A DNA stretch of 64,000 nt, taken from assembly GCA_013153275.1 (NCBI GenBank), contig JAADER010000062.1, forward strand, positions 1 to 64,000, given 5' to 3'. The position numbers and the translations under genes are program-made. Origin of the DNA: Thermoproteota archaeon (lineage in GTDB: Archaea > Thermoproteota > Thermoprotei > Thermoproteales > Thermocladiaceae). This document shows, piece by piece, positions 36,517-44,119 of the stretch; within the stretch, counting starts at the first letter, position 1; each line of letters starts with the position of its first letter. The notes beneath the pieces were generated by a model that did no database searches, had not been told where the DNA came from, and saw only the letters and a list, made by a program, of their open reading frames with translations.

Positions 36517-37621
36517 ACAACAGCCCCACTACTATGGAGAACGCGAAGATAGGTAACGCATACTTATGATATCTGGACACACTTCCTCTTGAGAGACGCA
36601 CCGCTATGAAATTAGCTAGAGAACCTATTATCGTTCCGAGACCGCCGACATTCACTCCATAGAGAAGTGCTGTAAGTATCGTGCTCTCATGTACATAATG
36701 TATGAATATTATTGTTGCAGGAACGTTACTGATAAACTGTGATATCCCTATACTAAGTAGATACGTCAGCATGGGATGCGTGAGAATAGTCTTGAACTGT
36801 GTGAAACCTGACAGTATCTCTGATATCTTTCCAAAATCTACGAACATGAGTACGAATACTAAAATCAGGGCATAGTCAAGTTTTCTGAACACTCTTCTAT
36901 CTATTATCGCTATGGCGACTATTGTTGTTGCCAGAGCTATCAGTACCTTGTTCATTTCTATAAGCACTATATCTGTTACAAGAAGTATTATACAGATTAT
37001 AAGCAGTCTCTTATTTATCTTTATACTCTCTTTGTAAAGTCTTAACTGATTTGTTGATGCATTTTTTGTATATGTTAAAAATATTGCTAGCAGACCTAGG
37101 AGAAGTACTGTTACTAGTGGAGCTGTAATTCTGCAGAATTCGAGTACTGGTATCTTACTTGCTCTCCATATTATTATGTTCTGTGGATTTCCGAATGGTG
37201 TGAGTGCTGATCCTATGTTTGCTGCTGCTGCTACTCCTGTTATCATTACTGTTCTATCTATTTCTAGTATGTCTGCTATATATAGTGAGAGAGGTGTGAA
37301 CATTATTACTGCACAATCATTCATTATGAGCATTGACGCCACTGCTATTATCAGTATGAGAAGTATCAGCACTTTCTTAGGGTTTCTTGAGAATCTTCTT
37401 ACTGTATATGTTGCTAGTCTCTGGAATGCTCCTGATTCTTCGAATGATCTTGATAGTATTATGAATATGAATATTATGATTATTGTGTTTATATCTACGA
37501 GGCTGGGTATCTGTCTGATGAGCTCTGTCCTGTATGTTGCTAGCAGTATTAGGAATATTGAGGCTAGTGCTAGGAGGAGTGTCTCCCTTCTGAGCGTTTC
37601 TTTCAATTTCTTTGTTATCAT
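36494..37621 (-). CDS. ArsB/NhaD-type anion permease
   Basis: A 375-residue membrane protein with about ten or eleven helices. The segment AANIGSALTPFGNPQNIII is the re-entrant motif of the ion transporter superfamily (ArsB, SLC13, NhaD). A second half-repeat has GGLGTIIGSLANFIAVRL, its equivalent. Substrate may be arsenite, sodium/proton or a dicarboxylate; it cannot be told from sequence. The first residues (MITKKLKETLRRE) are basic and cytoplasmic. It is divergent from rps10 with about 118 bases between starts. Confidence 0.78.
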   Translation of the reverse strand: MITKKLKETLRRETLLLALASIFLILLATYRTELIRQIPSLVDINTIIIIFIFIILSRSFEESGAFQRLATYTVRRFSRNPKKVLILLILIIAVASMLIMNDCAVIMFTPLSLYIADILEIDRTVMITGVAAAANIGSALTPFGNPQNIIIWRASKIPVLEFCRITAPLVTVLLLGLLAIFLTYTKNASTNQLRLYKESIKINKRLLIICIILLVTDIVLIEMNKVLIALATTIVAIAIIDRRVFRKLDYALILVFVLMFVDFGKISEILSGFTQFKTILTHPMLTYLLSIGISQFISNVPATIIFIHYVHESTILTALLYGVNVGGLGTIIGSLANFIAVRLSRGSVSRYHKYALPIFAFSIVVGLLFIFLRLV

Positions 37622-37739
37622 CCTCTGATTTGTAAGATTATGATTATACGTAGGGTTAATTAAATCTAGTTTGTAAGCTTCCTGTCAATGAGGTACGATG
37701 AGGCAATGTTTAAAGAGGGTCTCTAGCTCATGATTATGA

Positions 37740-38048
37740 ATGCCTAGAAAGGCTAGGATCAGAATTTGGGGAACAGACCATAAAAAGGTTGAGGAGCTTG
37801 CTCGAGAGATAGTTGACATAGCTAAGAAGTGTGGAGTCAACGTGTCCGGTCCCATACCCTTGCCGACGCGTAGACTGGTGGTCACTGTCAGGAGAGCTCC
37901 CAGTGGCCAGGGATACCACACTTTTGACCATTGGGAGCTCAGGATCCACAAGAGGCTAATCGACATGGATGCAGATGAGAGAGCTCTAAAACAGCTCATG
38001 AGAATAAGGGTTCCAGAGGACGTTAAGATAGAGATAGAGCTCATATAG
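37740..38048 (+). CDS. rps10: Small subunit ribosomal protein S10 (uS10)
   Basis: A 102-residue protein matching archaeal S10 throughout: KARIRIWGTDHKKVEELARE, GPIPLPTR and HTFDHWELRIHKRLID. A GTTTAAAG element centred about 28 bases before the ATG suggests a leaderless mRNA. In most archaea S10 follows EF-1 alpha; here no such gene is adjacent. It converges on the DHH gene with three bases between them. Confidence 0.95.
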   Translation: MPRKARIRIWGTDHKKVEELAREIVDIAKKCGVNVSGPIPLPTRRLVVTVRRAPSGQGYHTFDHWELRIHKRLIDMDADERALKQLMRIRVPEDVKIEIELI

Positions 38049-38051
38049 CCC

Positions 38052-39068
38052 TCACCTAGGTCTAACCTTTCTAAGTCTCTGATTAAGCATTTCAGAAAGA
38101 ACACGTACAACATCCCTCATAAGTCTTCTAAGCCTGACATCACCACTCTTGGGTATCGCTGCTGCACCAGCCCTATCATGACCACCGCCCTGCCCCATGT
38201 AACGTGATGCAACTCTCTGACACAGCTCTGCCATAGACACATTGTCAAGCCTAGACCTAGCTATTATACGGAACTCGCTCTCATGCTCTGACACCACTAC
38301 CGCTATGTCACATCCGGCATCGAGTAGTAGTCTCGCTAACGATGCTTCATGAGCGCTGACATGGCTTACACATAGTATATTATTGTTGAACCTGTACGCC
38401 TCTGTTCTAAGCATGCCTTTTATTCTAGCCATCTTCTCGTCAAAAGGCATCTCTCGTTGAAAGATTGCACTGATAATCTTCTCATACATGTTCTCAACAT
38501 TCTTAACAAGTCTTGAAAGTATCTGAAACGTTGTTGAGCTAGCTTTTGCTAATCTCCTACTATCTACAAATATTGCAGCAATGGATAGAACTGTGAGCTC
38601 AATGCTCATGTTCTCGAGGAGCTCAGGTAGCTCTCGAAGTATTATCTCACAGGTCGAGGTCGCGTTTCTATCTGATATAATGTGCATGTTCCTGATCTGC
38701 ATGTTGTTGCTTACCCTGATAGAGTGGTGATCTATCCACACGAGGTTCTCTACCTCTCTAATAATGTTAGCGAACTCTCCCACCTGAGATAGGGAGCTCG
38801 TATCGACCAGCACACAGGAACGTGGTCTCACAGTGATGCCCTCAGCCTTCTCTATTACTCTTCTCTCAGGTATGTTGAGTCTTCTCAGTAGATCTCTAAC
38901 AGGTCTCGAGACACCTTCTGGAACCGCAAGTATCAGATCTCTCTTTCCTAGATCTGTTAGCGCCTTCTCGATTAGGAGTAGTGACGCATATCCGTCGAAG
39001 TCTGTGTTTCTATGTGCTATTATGATTACTGGTTCTGGAACACTCTTCAATAATTCTCTCAAGCTCAT
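38052..39068 (-). CDS. DHH/DHHA1 family phosphoesterase
   Basis: A 338-residue protein. HRNTDFDGYAS is the first metal motif, VLVDTSS and IDHHSIR supply the DHH motif, and GGGHDRAGAA marks the DHHA1 substrate domain. Relatives degrade oligonucleotides (NrnA) or pAp and archaeal ones include RecJ-like nucleases. It is the last gene of the serA-pcc1-pfdB-DUF3194 cluster and overlaps DUF3194 by 59 bases, an unusually long overlap. A later start would shorten that overlap but would remove part of the N-terminal strand. Confidence 0.82.
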   Translation of the reverse strand: MSLRELLKSVPEPVIIIAHRNTDFDGYASLLLIEKALTDLGKRDLILAVPEGVSRPVRDLLRRLNIPERRVIEKAEGITVRPRSCVLVDTSSLSQVGEFANIIREVENLVWIDHHSIRVSNNMQIRNMHIISDRNATSTCEIILRELPELLENMSIELTVLSIAAIFVDSRRLAKASSTTFQILSRLVKNVENMYEKIISAIFQREMPFDEKMARIKGMLRTEAYRFNNNILCVSHVSAHEASLARLLLDAGCDIAVVVSEHESEFRIIARSRLDNVSMAELCQRVASRYMGQGGGHDRAGAAAIPKSGDVRLRRLMRDVVRVLSEMLNQRLRKVRPR

Positions 39069-39381
39069 GAAGACTCACTCTCATGTTTCTGCTCAGTATA
39101 TAACTCATAACCTTGTCAAGAATAGAGAAGCCATAGTCCACGGCCTCGCTTGCTACTCTATTCAGGTAGTAGTCCGGCACCAGTAGATCCGTATCAACAT
39201 TGACCTCTATATCGAAGAGAAGCTTCTCATAGTCAAGTATACGTACTTTGACATCAAGTGTCCTTATTCTCCGTCCTCTCAGCTTTGCTATCACGTAGTC
39301 CGTTATCTTCTGTGCTAGTAGCGTTGATAGGTGTTGCAGAAGTTCTCTCTCAGCCTCCTCCACCACCTGGCGCTCCACCAC
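39010..39381 (-). CDS. DUF3194-like archaeal protein
   Basis: A 123-residue helical and strand protein. Its position between prefoldin beta and a DHH phosphoesterase is the conserved archaeal location of DUF3194, and the size fits. The C-terminal LHELERIIEECSRTSNHN lies over the start of the DHH gene. Function is unknown; conserved linkage suggests a role with translation or folding factors. It overlaps prefoldin beta by 32 bases. Confidence 0.7.
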   Translation of the reverse strand: MVERQVVEEAERELLQHLSTLLAQKITDYVIAKLRGRRIRTLDVKVRILDYEKLLFDIEVNVDTDLLVPDYYLNRVASEAVDYGFSILDKVMSYILSRNMRVSLHELERIIEECSRTSNHNST

Positions 39382-39733
39382 CCATTCCTGCCTGTCTCAG
39401 AGCCTCACTTATCTTCATTCTGAGCTCCTCTATCTGCTTTCTGAGCATTGATTCCTGCTTCGATAGGCTTGTGAGATTCAGCTTCAGAAGCTCCTCACGC
39501 TCCTTAAGCTCGTTCAAGGCCTGTTCCTTAGAGATCGATATTAGGAACGTTCCAACAACCTTAAAGATCTTCGAGTCTGGAGGAACCTTCTCAAGCTCGC
39601 TGATCGTTCTCTCTATCTCCTTAAGCTCGCTCTCGACCTGCTGTTTCAGAACTAGAACGTTCTGGAGCTGCGCTTGAAGTGCCTGGAGTCTCTCTATTTC
39701 CGACTGTAGTGATGGAGGTATCTGACCACTCAT
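39350..39733 (-). CDS. pfdB: Prefoldin beta subunit
   Basis: A 127-residue protein: two long coiled-coil helices (residues about 10-50 and 75-115) around a central beta hairpin (KIFKVVGTFLISISKEQA), and a glycine-rich tail (GGGAPGGGGG). Prefoldin beta makes the hexameric chaperone with alpha subunits and hands unfolded proteins to the thermosome. It lies in the pcc1 cluster and overlaps the downstream gene. Confidence 0.93.
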   Translation of the reverse strand: MSGQIPPSLQSEIERLQALQAQLQNVLVLKQQVESELKEIERTISELEKVPPDSKIFKVVGTFLISISKEQALNELKEREELLKLNLTSLSKQESMLRKQIEELRMKISEALRQAGMGGGAPGGGGG

Positions 39734-39761
39734 AGTACTGACTACATGTCAGATCAAATAT

Positions 39762-40046
39762 TTATTTATTTACTCTCAGATCCTCCACCATCACCATATA
39801 TGACAAATATAGACACTTAAGTAAACCATTGATCACGCTTCTCAGACTGGTTACATCCCTTGCATAGCCCTCAAGAACTAGCCTACCATCCTCAGCACGT
39901 ACTCTAGAGAAACCTCTATGAAACCTCAGCTCCTTCTCGAGAGGCTTCAGAGCCCTGTACAGCATCACTATGAGACTACTATCAGGACTCTCAAGAACCA
40001 TCGTAGTGTTGAAGTCCCAGGCCTCAGCTTTCGTTCCCTTCTTCAC
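39762..40046 (-). CDS. KEOPS complex subunit Pcc1
   Basis: A 94-residue protein with the Pcc1 pattern: a first strand, then SSLIVMLYRALKPLEKEL, LVLEGYARDVTSLRSVINGLL. Pcc1 dimerises the KEOPS complex that forms t6A37 in tRNAs. The GTG start at 40046 is one base past the serA stop. An ATG at 40001 would cut off the first strand and is less likely. A C/D sRNA (40024-40073) overlaps its start: the C' box begins at the GTG codon. Confidence 0.8.
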   Translation of the reverse strand: MKKGTKAEAWDFNTTMVLESPDSSLIVMLYRALKPLEKELRFHRGFSRVRAEDGRLVLEGYARDVTSLRSVINGLLKCLYLSYMVMVEDLRVNK

Positions 40047-40073
40047 CTATCTGTCCCCGTGAAGGGTCATCAC
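40024..40073 (-). ncRNA. Box C/D sRNA candidate spanning the serA-pcc1 junction
   Basis: On the minus strand: C GTGATGA (40073-40067), 13 nt guide CCCTTCACGGGGA, D' CAGA (40053-40050), spacer TAG, C' GTGAAGA (40046-40040, one mismatch), 12 nt guide AGGGAACGAAAG, D CTGA (40027-40024). Box order and spacing are complete. It overlaps the last codons of serA and the first codons of pcc1, so it would be cut from the mRNA or made from an internal promoter. Coding constraint could produce some of this by chance. Confidence 0.55.
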
Positions 40074-40997
40074 CATTCTGAGCGCGTTAGACACCTTATC
40101 TGCAAGCAGTTTCGCTATCCTTCTCCTTGCCTCATATGTCTCAGATCCTATGTGAGGCGTAACTATGACTCTGGGATGCCTCACAAGCTCTAGCTCCCAC
40201 TCCTCTCTAGGAGGCTCGTTCTCGAGCACATCGAGAGCAGCTACACCTATCTTCCCGCTCTTAAGGGCCTCAAGTAGGGCCTTAGTATCGACTATCTCTC
40301 CTCTGCTAGTGTTTATGAATATTACACCGTCCTTCATGAGGTCGAACTCCCTCTTAGATATCATACGGTACGTAGTCTTGGTTAAAGGTACATGTAACGT
40401 GACTACATCACATTTTGGAAGCATCTCATCCAGAGTCCTAGCCAGGTCTATTCCAAGCTTCTCCGCACGCTCCTTGACGTCTGCAACATCGTAAGCTATT
40501 ATGTGCATTCCTATCACCTTAGCTATCTCCGCAACCCTACTCCCGATCCTTCCAAGACCTATTATACCGAGAGTCTTTCCCTGAAGCTCAAATCCCACAT
40601 ATTTTCCTTTAGGCCACTTCCCCTCCTTGACAAGTCTGTCGAAGGTTGTTATGTATCTTGCTGCAGCAATCATGAGCCCTATCGTGAGCTCTGCTACCGA
40701 CTCTGTAGGCCCTTCAGGAGTGTTTATGACCTGTATCCCCCTATTTCTAGCATATTCAACGTCTATGTTGTCTAGTCCAACTCCAGCTCTCGCTATTATT
40801 CTGAGTTTCCTAGCCCTGTCTATGACTTCCTTATCGACCTTTGTCCTGCTTCTCACTATGAGGACATCATAGTTCTGTACTATCTGTAGAAGCTCGTCTC
40901 TACGTATTCCCGGTCTATAATCTACGTCAAGCCCTCTGCTAACTAGCTCAGATATTAACTCCTCATCTACAGTGTCTGTTATCAAGATTCGGGCCAT
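40047..40997 (-). CDS. serA: D-3-phosphoglycerate dehydrogenase
   Basis: A 316-residue short-type SerA without an ACT domain. The NAD-binding GIIGLGRIGSRVAEIA is at about residues 149-164. Catalytic residues are seen as NTSRGEIVD (R), LENEPP (E) and TPHIGSETYE (H). It oxidises 3-phosphoglycerate to phosphohydroxypyruvate, the precursor of O-phosphoserine. It heads the operon with pcc1, prefoldin beta, DUF3194 and the DHH gene. Related glycerate dehydrogenases share the motifs, so the substrate is likely but not certain. Confidence 0.88.
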   Translation of the reverse strand: MARILITDTVDEELISELVSRGLDVDYRPGIRRDELLQIVQNYDVLIVRSRTKVDKEVIDRARKLRIIARAGVGLDNIDVEYARNRGIQVINTPEGPTESVAELTIGLMIAAARYITTFDRLVKEGKWPKGKYVGFELQGKTLGIIGLGRIGSRVAEIAKVIGMHIIAYDVADVKERAEKLGIDLARTLDEMLPKCDVVTLHVPLTKTTYRMISKREFDLMKDGVIFINTSRGEIVDTKALLEALKSGKIGVAALDVLENEPPREEWELELVRHPRVIVTPHIGSETYEARRRIAKLLADKVSNALRMVMTLHGDR

Positions 40998-41133
40998 CTC
41001 GTGCTTCGATACATATACTTAGACTAATTTAAGAGCTTTAACCACGGTTCACCTCAAGTATACCTCTCTAGCACCTGGATGAACATGAGAAGAATACTAA
41101 TAAGACAGGACACTGAGTAGTAATAAGATAGGT

Positions 41134-41835
41134 ATGCCAGAGAGAATAGTGATCAAGGGTAGACCTGAAGAACTAGAAAAGGCAGCCACAGAGGAAGCAA
41201 TAGAGAGAGGAGAAGCAAGATCAGTCGTAGAGGAGGTCGAGGGACGACGTGTCCTCCGTATAAGGTGGATAACTGGAAAGACCTCCGCCGGAAGACTCTT
41301 CGGAAGATATGGAAAGGAGGGCAGACCAGACTTCTTCAGGCTCCTATTCGGAGCAATAGCAGGAAGCTTGAGAGAGCAGTTCGGAGAGGAGGGAGAGGAG
41401 CTCTTCAACAAGCTCAGAGAGTCCAGAGAGTTCAAGCAGAGCGTGTCGAAGCTCTTTGAAGAGATGAAGAACTGGTTCTTCAATGAGATAGTTCCAAAAT
41501 ACGGCATAGAGCCAGGAGACATATTTGTCATAACTGCAGAGATAGAGGTCGACCTTGAGACTGGTAGAATAACCTGGAACAAGGAGAAGACGAGCGTGAT
41601 ATACTGGGTTAGGAGCGACAAGCTTCCTGAGAAGTGTCGAGAGATAATGGGTACCGTGTCAGGTTCGGAGGAGGTTGAGAAGCTGAGAAAGATGTTAGAG
41701 GAGAAAGATAAGGAGATAGAGAGACTCAAGAAGGAGATAGAGGAGTTGAAGAGAAAGCTCAGGGAGAGAGAGGAAGAGCTAGAGGAGGCTGAGGAAGAAG
41801 AGATCGAAGAAGAGGAGGAAGAAGAGGAAGAGTGA
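41134..41835 (+). CDS. Hypothetical protein with an acidic coiled-coil tail
   Basis: A 233-residue protein. The first 165 residues are mixed alpha/beta (including TSAGRLFGRYGKEGRPDFF and GDIFVITAEIEV). From about residue 170 a coiled coil of E/K heptads runs for 50 residues and ends in an almost pure glutamate tail. No family is recognised with confidence. The acidic tail and coil resemble histone or ribosome chaperone-like proteins in composition only. It is a single gene before mrp with 55 bases between. Confidence 0.6.
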   Translation: MPERIVIKGRPEELEKAATEEAIERGEARSVVEEVEGRRVLRIRWITGKTSAGRLFGRYGKEGRPDFFRLLFGAIAGSLREQFGEEGEELFNKLRESREFKQSVSKLFEEMKNWFFNEIVPKYGIEPGDIFVITAEIEVDLETGRITWNKEKTSVIYWVRSDKLPEKCREIMGTVSGSEEVEKLRKMLEEKDKEIERLKKEIEELKRKLREREEELEEAEEEEIEEEEEEEEE

Positions 41836-41890
41836 ACATATTGAATAAAACGTTAAAATTTAGACAGGTGCAAGTAGGGGCGATAGAACG

Positions 41891-42748
41891 ATGGCAGAGA
41901 AACCTGTCGCAAAGCCTATCTCGTTCGAGGAAATTAAACAGAGAGTACATGAGTCAATTAGGAACATCAAAGTGAAGATAGCTGTCATATCGGGAAAAGG
42001 TGGAGTAGGCAAGAGCTTCATATCAGCAAGCCTCGCGATAGGATTCGCTCTCAGAGGATTCAAGGTAGGCGTCATCGATGCAGACGTCTACGGGCCAACC
42101 ATACCTAAGATGCTTGGAGTAGCTAGACCAAGGGAGATACTTGTTGATCAGACGGTGGAGAAGATCATACCACCCCACGGTCCACTAGGGATAAGAGTGA
42201 TGTCGACAGATTTCCTGTTACCTAGCGAGGAGACTCCCGTCATATGGAGGGGACCTCTCGTAGCTAGGCTTCTCGAGGAGTTCTTCACGAAGGTCTACTG
42301 GGGGGATCTTGACTTCCTCGTCATAGATCTTCCTCCAGGTACAGGAGATGAGCCTCTAACAATAGCTCAGCTACTTGCAGAGCAGCTTGACGGTACCGTC
42401 ATCGTTACTATTCCTAGCGAGATCTCGAAGAGGATCGTGAGAAAAGCTATAGAGTTCGCTAAGAGGGTCGAGGTTCCCATACTTGGCCTAGTAGAGAACA
42501 TGAGCTACTTCTACTGTCCGAAATGTGGAGAGAGGTACTACATCTTTGGAAAGGAGATAGGTAGAGCTCTCGCTGAGGAGGCTGGGATACCGTTCCTGGG
42601 AGCGGTACCGCTCGATCCTAGGATAAGTGAGGCTAATGATTCAGGGATACCGTTTCTATTGAAGTATCCTGACACTGAGGCGTCTAAGGCTATTCTTGAG
42701 ATAGTTGATAGACTTCTAGAGAAGTTTAAGCCTAAGCTCGCAAAGTAA
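41891..42748 (+). CDS. Mrp/NBP35 family iron-sulfur carrier ATPase
   Basis: A 285-residue MinD-like P-loop protein. The deviant Walker A SGKGGVGKSFISASLA is at about residues 35-50, GVIDADVYGPTIPKML is the switch I region and IDLPPGTGDEPL is Walker B. YCPKCGERYY near residue 220 holds the CxxC that carries a 4Fe-4S cluster. It delivers clusters to apoproteins, here possibly the NuoB-type cluster and TtuA-like thiolase. A GTTAAAATTT element lies about 35 bases upstream of the ATG. Confidence 0.92.
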   Translation: MAEKPVAKPISFEEIKQRVHESIRNIKVKIAVISGKGGVGKSFISASLAIGFALRGFKVGVIDADVYGPTIPKMLGVARPREILVDQTVEKIIPPHGPLGIRVMSTDFLLPSEETPVIWRGPLVARLLEEFFTKVYWGDLDFLVIDLPPGTGDEPLTIAQLLAEQLDGTVIVTIPSEISKRIVRKAIEFAKRVEVPILGLVENMSYFYCPKCGERYYIFGKEIGRALAEEAGIPFLGAVPLDPRISEANDSGIPFLLKYPDTEASKAILEIVDRLLEKFKPKLAK

Positions 42749-42771
42749 GCTTAGGATACCTACATAACAAA

Positions 42772-42781
42772 CTTTATTAAT
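42772..42781 (+). promoter_or_regulatory. TATA box of glyA
   Basis: CTTTATTAAT is centred 26 bases before the GTG at 42803, so the mRNA is probably leaderless and the GTG is the true start. Confidence 0.6.
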
Positions 42782-42802
42782 CCACTGCACAAGTCTTAGA
42801 CA

Positions 42803-44119
42803 GTGTCTCCAAGTATAGACGACTCATCGCTAATTGACATGGCACGGGAGGTGCTAAACATAGTGGCAGAACACAACAGGTGGAGGAGACTTGAGACCAT
42901 AAACCTGATAGCGAGCGAGAACGTGATGTCACCACTAGCAGAGTACGTGTACCTGAACGACATGATGGGAAGATATGCTGAGGGGCCTACTGGGAACAAG
43001 TTTTACCAGGGAACAAAATATATGGATATGCTTGAACGGATCTGCAACAACCTGATGTCCAGACTCTTCAACGCTAAGCATGTAGACGTGAGACCAGTAT
43101 CTGGAACTGTGGCAAACATAGCCGCACTATACGCGGTCACGGATGCTGGAGATCTCGTGGCATCTTTACCGATATCAGCAGGAGCACATATAAGTCACAG
43201 GAAGGTTGGTGCAGTAGGCGTGCTGAGGCTGAGAACGGTCGATCTGCCATGGGACCCAGAGACTCTGAACATAGACCTTGACAAGGCAGTGAAGATAATA
43301 GAGGAGAGGAGACCTAAGGTCGTCATACTTGGAGCCTCAGTATACTTGTTCCCTCACCCCATGAGAGAGATAGCAGAGGTAGCACACAGTGTAGGAGCCT
43401 TAGTAATGCACGATTCAGCACATGTGCTAGGCCTGATAGCTGGGAGAGTATTTCCGAACCCTCTCGAGAACGGTTGCGACATAATGACAGCAAGCACCCA
43501 TAAGACGTTTCCAGGCCCTCAGGGAGGTGTAGTGTTCACTAACAGGAGCGATATCGCAGATAAGATAGATAAGGCCATATTTCCAGGCGTAACATCCAAC
43601 TATCACCAGCATAGGTATCCCTCACTAGCGATAACAACGATAGAGATGTTAAGATACGGCGAAGACTATGCGAGACAGATCGTTAGAAACGCACAACGTC
43701 TAGCGGAGGCACTAGCAGAGAGAGGATTCAAGGTTCTCGGCGAGCCACTGGGATACACTAGGACACATCAAGTTCTGTTGGACGTTTCGAAGCTGGGTGG
43801 AGGAGCAAGATGCGCTTCGCTTCTCGAGGAGGCTAACATCATAGTGAACAAGAACATGCTGCCTGGAGATAAGGCGCCGGACAATCCATCAGGAATCAGG
43901 ATAGGAGTACAGGAGATGACCAGATTCGGAATGAAGGAACAGGAAATGGAGACAATAGCAGACTTCATGACGAAGATACTCATAGAAGGTAGGGATCCAG
44001 CAGAGATAAGGCCAAAGGTCATAGACTTCAGAAAAGAATTCACAAGAATACACTATGGATTCACTATAAGAGAGTTCGAGAACATAAAACTATGCAACCT
44101 TATACCACTCCTAGAGTAA
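42803..44119 (+). CDS. glyA: Serine hydroxymethyltransferase
   Basis: A 438-residue PLP enzyme that interconverts serine and glycine with a pterin C1 carrier. NLIASENVMSP, AEGPTGNKFYQGTKY, and STHKTFPGPQGG (PLP lysine) are visible; the histidine in MHDSAHVLGLIAG stacks on PLP. The length is normal for archaea. The leaderless GTG start is supported by the TATA box. With SerA in the same window it forms part of serine and C1 metabolism. It ends one base before the convergent membrane-anchored gene. Confidence 0.95.
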   Translation: MSPSIDDSSLIDMAREVLNIVAEHNRWRRLETINLIASENVMSPLAEYVYLNDMMGRYAEGPTGNKFYQGTKYMDMLERICNNLMSRLFNAKHVDVRPVSGTVANIAALYAVTDAGDLVASLPISAGAHISHRKVGAVGVLRLRTVDLPWDPETLNIDLDKAVKIIEERRPKVVILGASVYLFPHPMREIAEVAHSVGALVMHDSAHVLGLIAGRVFPNPLENGCDIMTASTHKTFPGPQGGVVFTNRSDIADKIDKAIFPGVTSNYHQHRYPSLAITTIEMLRYGEDYARQIVRNAQRLAEALAERGFKVLGEPLGYTRTHQVLLDVSKLGGGARCASLLEEANIIVNKNMLPGDKAPDNPSGIRIGVQEMTRFGMKEQEMETIADFMTKILIEGRDPAEIRPKVIDFRKEFTRIHYGFTIREFENIKLCNLIPLLE

